Positions 5,008-5,174 of a stretch of DNA of 5,174 nucleotides are shown here, one piece after another. The DNA is from Planctomycetales bacterium (GTDB lineage: Bacteria > Planctomycetota > Phycisphaerae > SM23-33), in the NCBI GenBank assembly GCA_030673005.1, contig DAOVFI010000198.1, positions 1-5,174 of the forward strand. Reading direction: 5' to 3'. The position numbers were made by a program, and so were the translations under genes. Numbering within the stretch: the stretch's first letter is position 1; every line of letters begins with the position of its first letter. The notes beneath the pieces were generated by a model. That model did not search any database, was not told the origin of the DNA, and saw only the letters and a list, made by a program, of their open reading frames with translations.

Positions 5008-5174
5008 ATGAACACAAAGGCACATGGCATTATCGAGCTTCCGGATCGGCGAATCGAGTGTGAGGTCGAGGCGCCTTGTCTGCTGACGGACCTGGCGGTG
5101 AAGGCCGGCGTGATCCTGAACGTCGCCTGCGGCGGACAGGGAACCTGCGGCGGATGCGCTGTCGATATCCTCAC
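5008..5174 (+). CDS. [2Fe-2S] ferredoxin-domain protein, probable N-terminus of a corrinoid-activating (RACo/DUF4445-like) protein, 3'-truncated
   Basis: The first 55 residues are visible and the frame runs off the right edge. After a short strand (HGIIELPDRRIECEVEAPCLLTDLAVKAGVILNVAC) comes Cys41-x5-Cys47-x2-Cys50 in CGGQGTCGGC, the plant-type [2Fe-2S] ligand motif; the fourth cysteine would lie beyond the edge. The spelling CGGxGTCGxC at the very N-terminus is typical of proteins that carry an ASKHA ATPase domain behind the ferredoxin and reductively reactivate Co(II) corrinoid proteins using ATP. That larger identity is inference, supported by the corrinoid methyltransferase upstream; a plain ferredoxin or another ferredoxin-fused oxidoreductase is possible. 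ATG 5008 has no convincing Shine-Dalgarno, but no better in-frame start was found. Confidence 0.75.
   Translation, partial: MNTKAHGIIELPDRRIECEVEAPCLLTDLAVKAGVILNVACGGQGTCGGCAVDIL

Overview
The window reads as chromosome of a Planctomycetota-like bacterium, most plausibly a Phycisphaerae-type anaerobe. This is inference from the kinds of gene present: a CxxC zinc-ribbon/membrane-anchor/VWA-like protein of a style common in planctomycetes, a lipoprotein-type SppA peptidase, a corrinoid methyl-transfer module, and intergenic spaces filled with REP-like palindromes. No rRNA or marker gene fixes the taxonomy. All recognisable genes are on the + strand.

Layout. (1) 2-727: 3' part of a TIM-barrel sugar phosphate isomerase/epimerase (AP endonuclease 2 superfamily). 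(2) 829-1098: ribosomal protein bL28, with its own promoter-like sequence and a good Shine-Dalgarno. (3) 1099-1323: a nested inverted-repeat element starting directly after the bL28 stop codon, then a weak GC-rich hairpin. (4) 1324-2337: an S49 signal peptide peptidase (SppA family) with a lipoprotein signal. It is followed after 43 bases by 2381-3355, a zinc-ribbon, single-membrane-segment protein with a degenerate von Willebrand A-like domain; the two probably share a transcript. (5) 3356-3622: a dense repeat space holding an imperfect palindrome and a two-hairpin, mirror-symmetric REPIN-like element. (6) 3623-4420: a methyltetrahydrofolate:corrinoid methyltransferase of the AcsE/pterin-binding family. 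(7) 4421-5007: a 587-base space without a convincing gene. Its main content is a roughly 325-base structured RNA candidate closed by a long stem and ending in a T-run, followed by operator-like repeats. (8) 5008 to the right edge: the start of a [2Fe-2S] ferredoxin-domain protein resembling the N-terminus of reductive activators of corrinoid proteins (RACo/DUF4445 type).

How the parts fit. The methyltransferase and the ferredoxin-domain protein suit one pathway. The first moves a methyl group from methyltetrahydrofolate to a corrinoid protein, and the second would re-reduce corrinoid that has oxidised to the inactive Co(II) state. That pairing is known from the Wood-Ljungdahl pathway and from methylamine/O-demethylase-type systems; the window does not show which applies. 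The structured RNA candidate between them is the most unusual item: I cannot assign it to any RNA family I know, and both non-Watson-Crick pairs in its main helices are G-U only if the + strand is transcribed. The second point of interest is the repeat family, in which elements at two loci share the same GGTGGCAC end and a single mismatch near the stem base.
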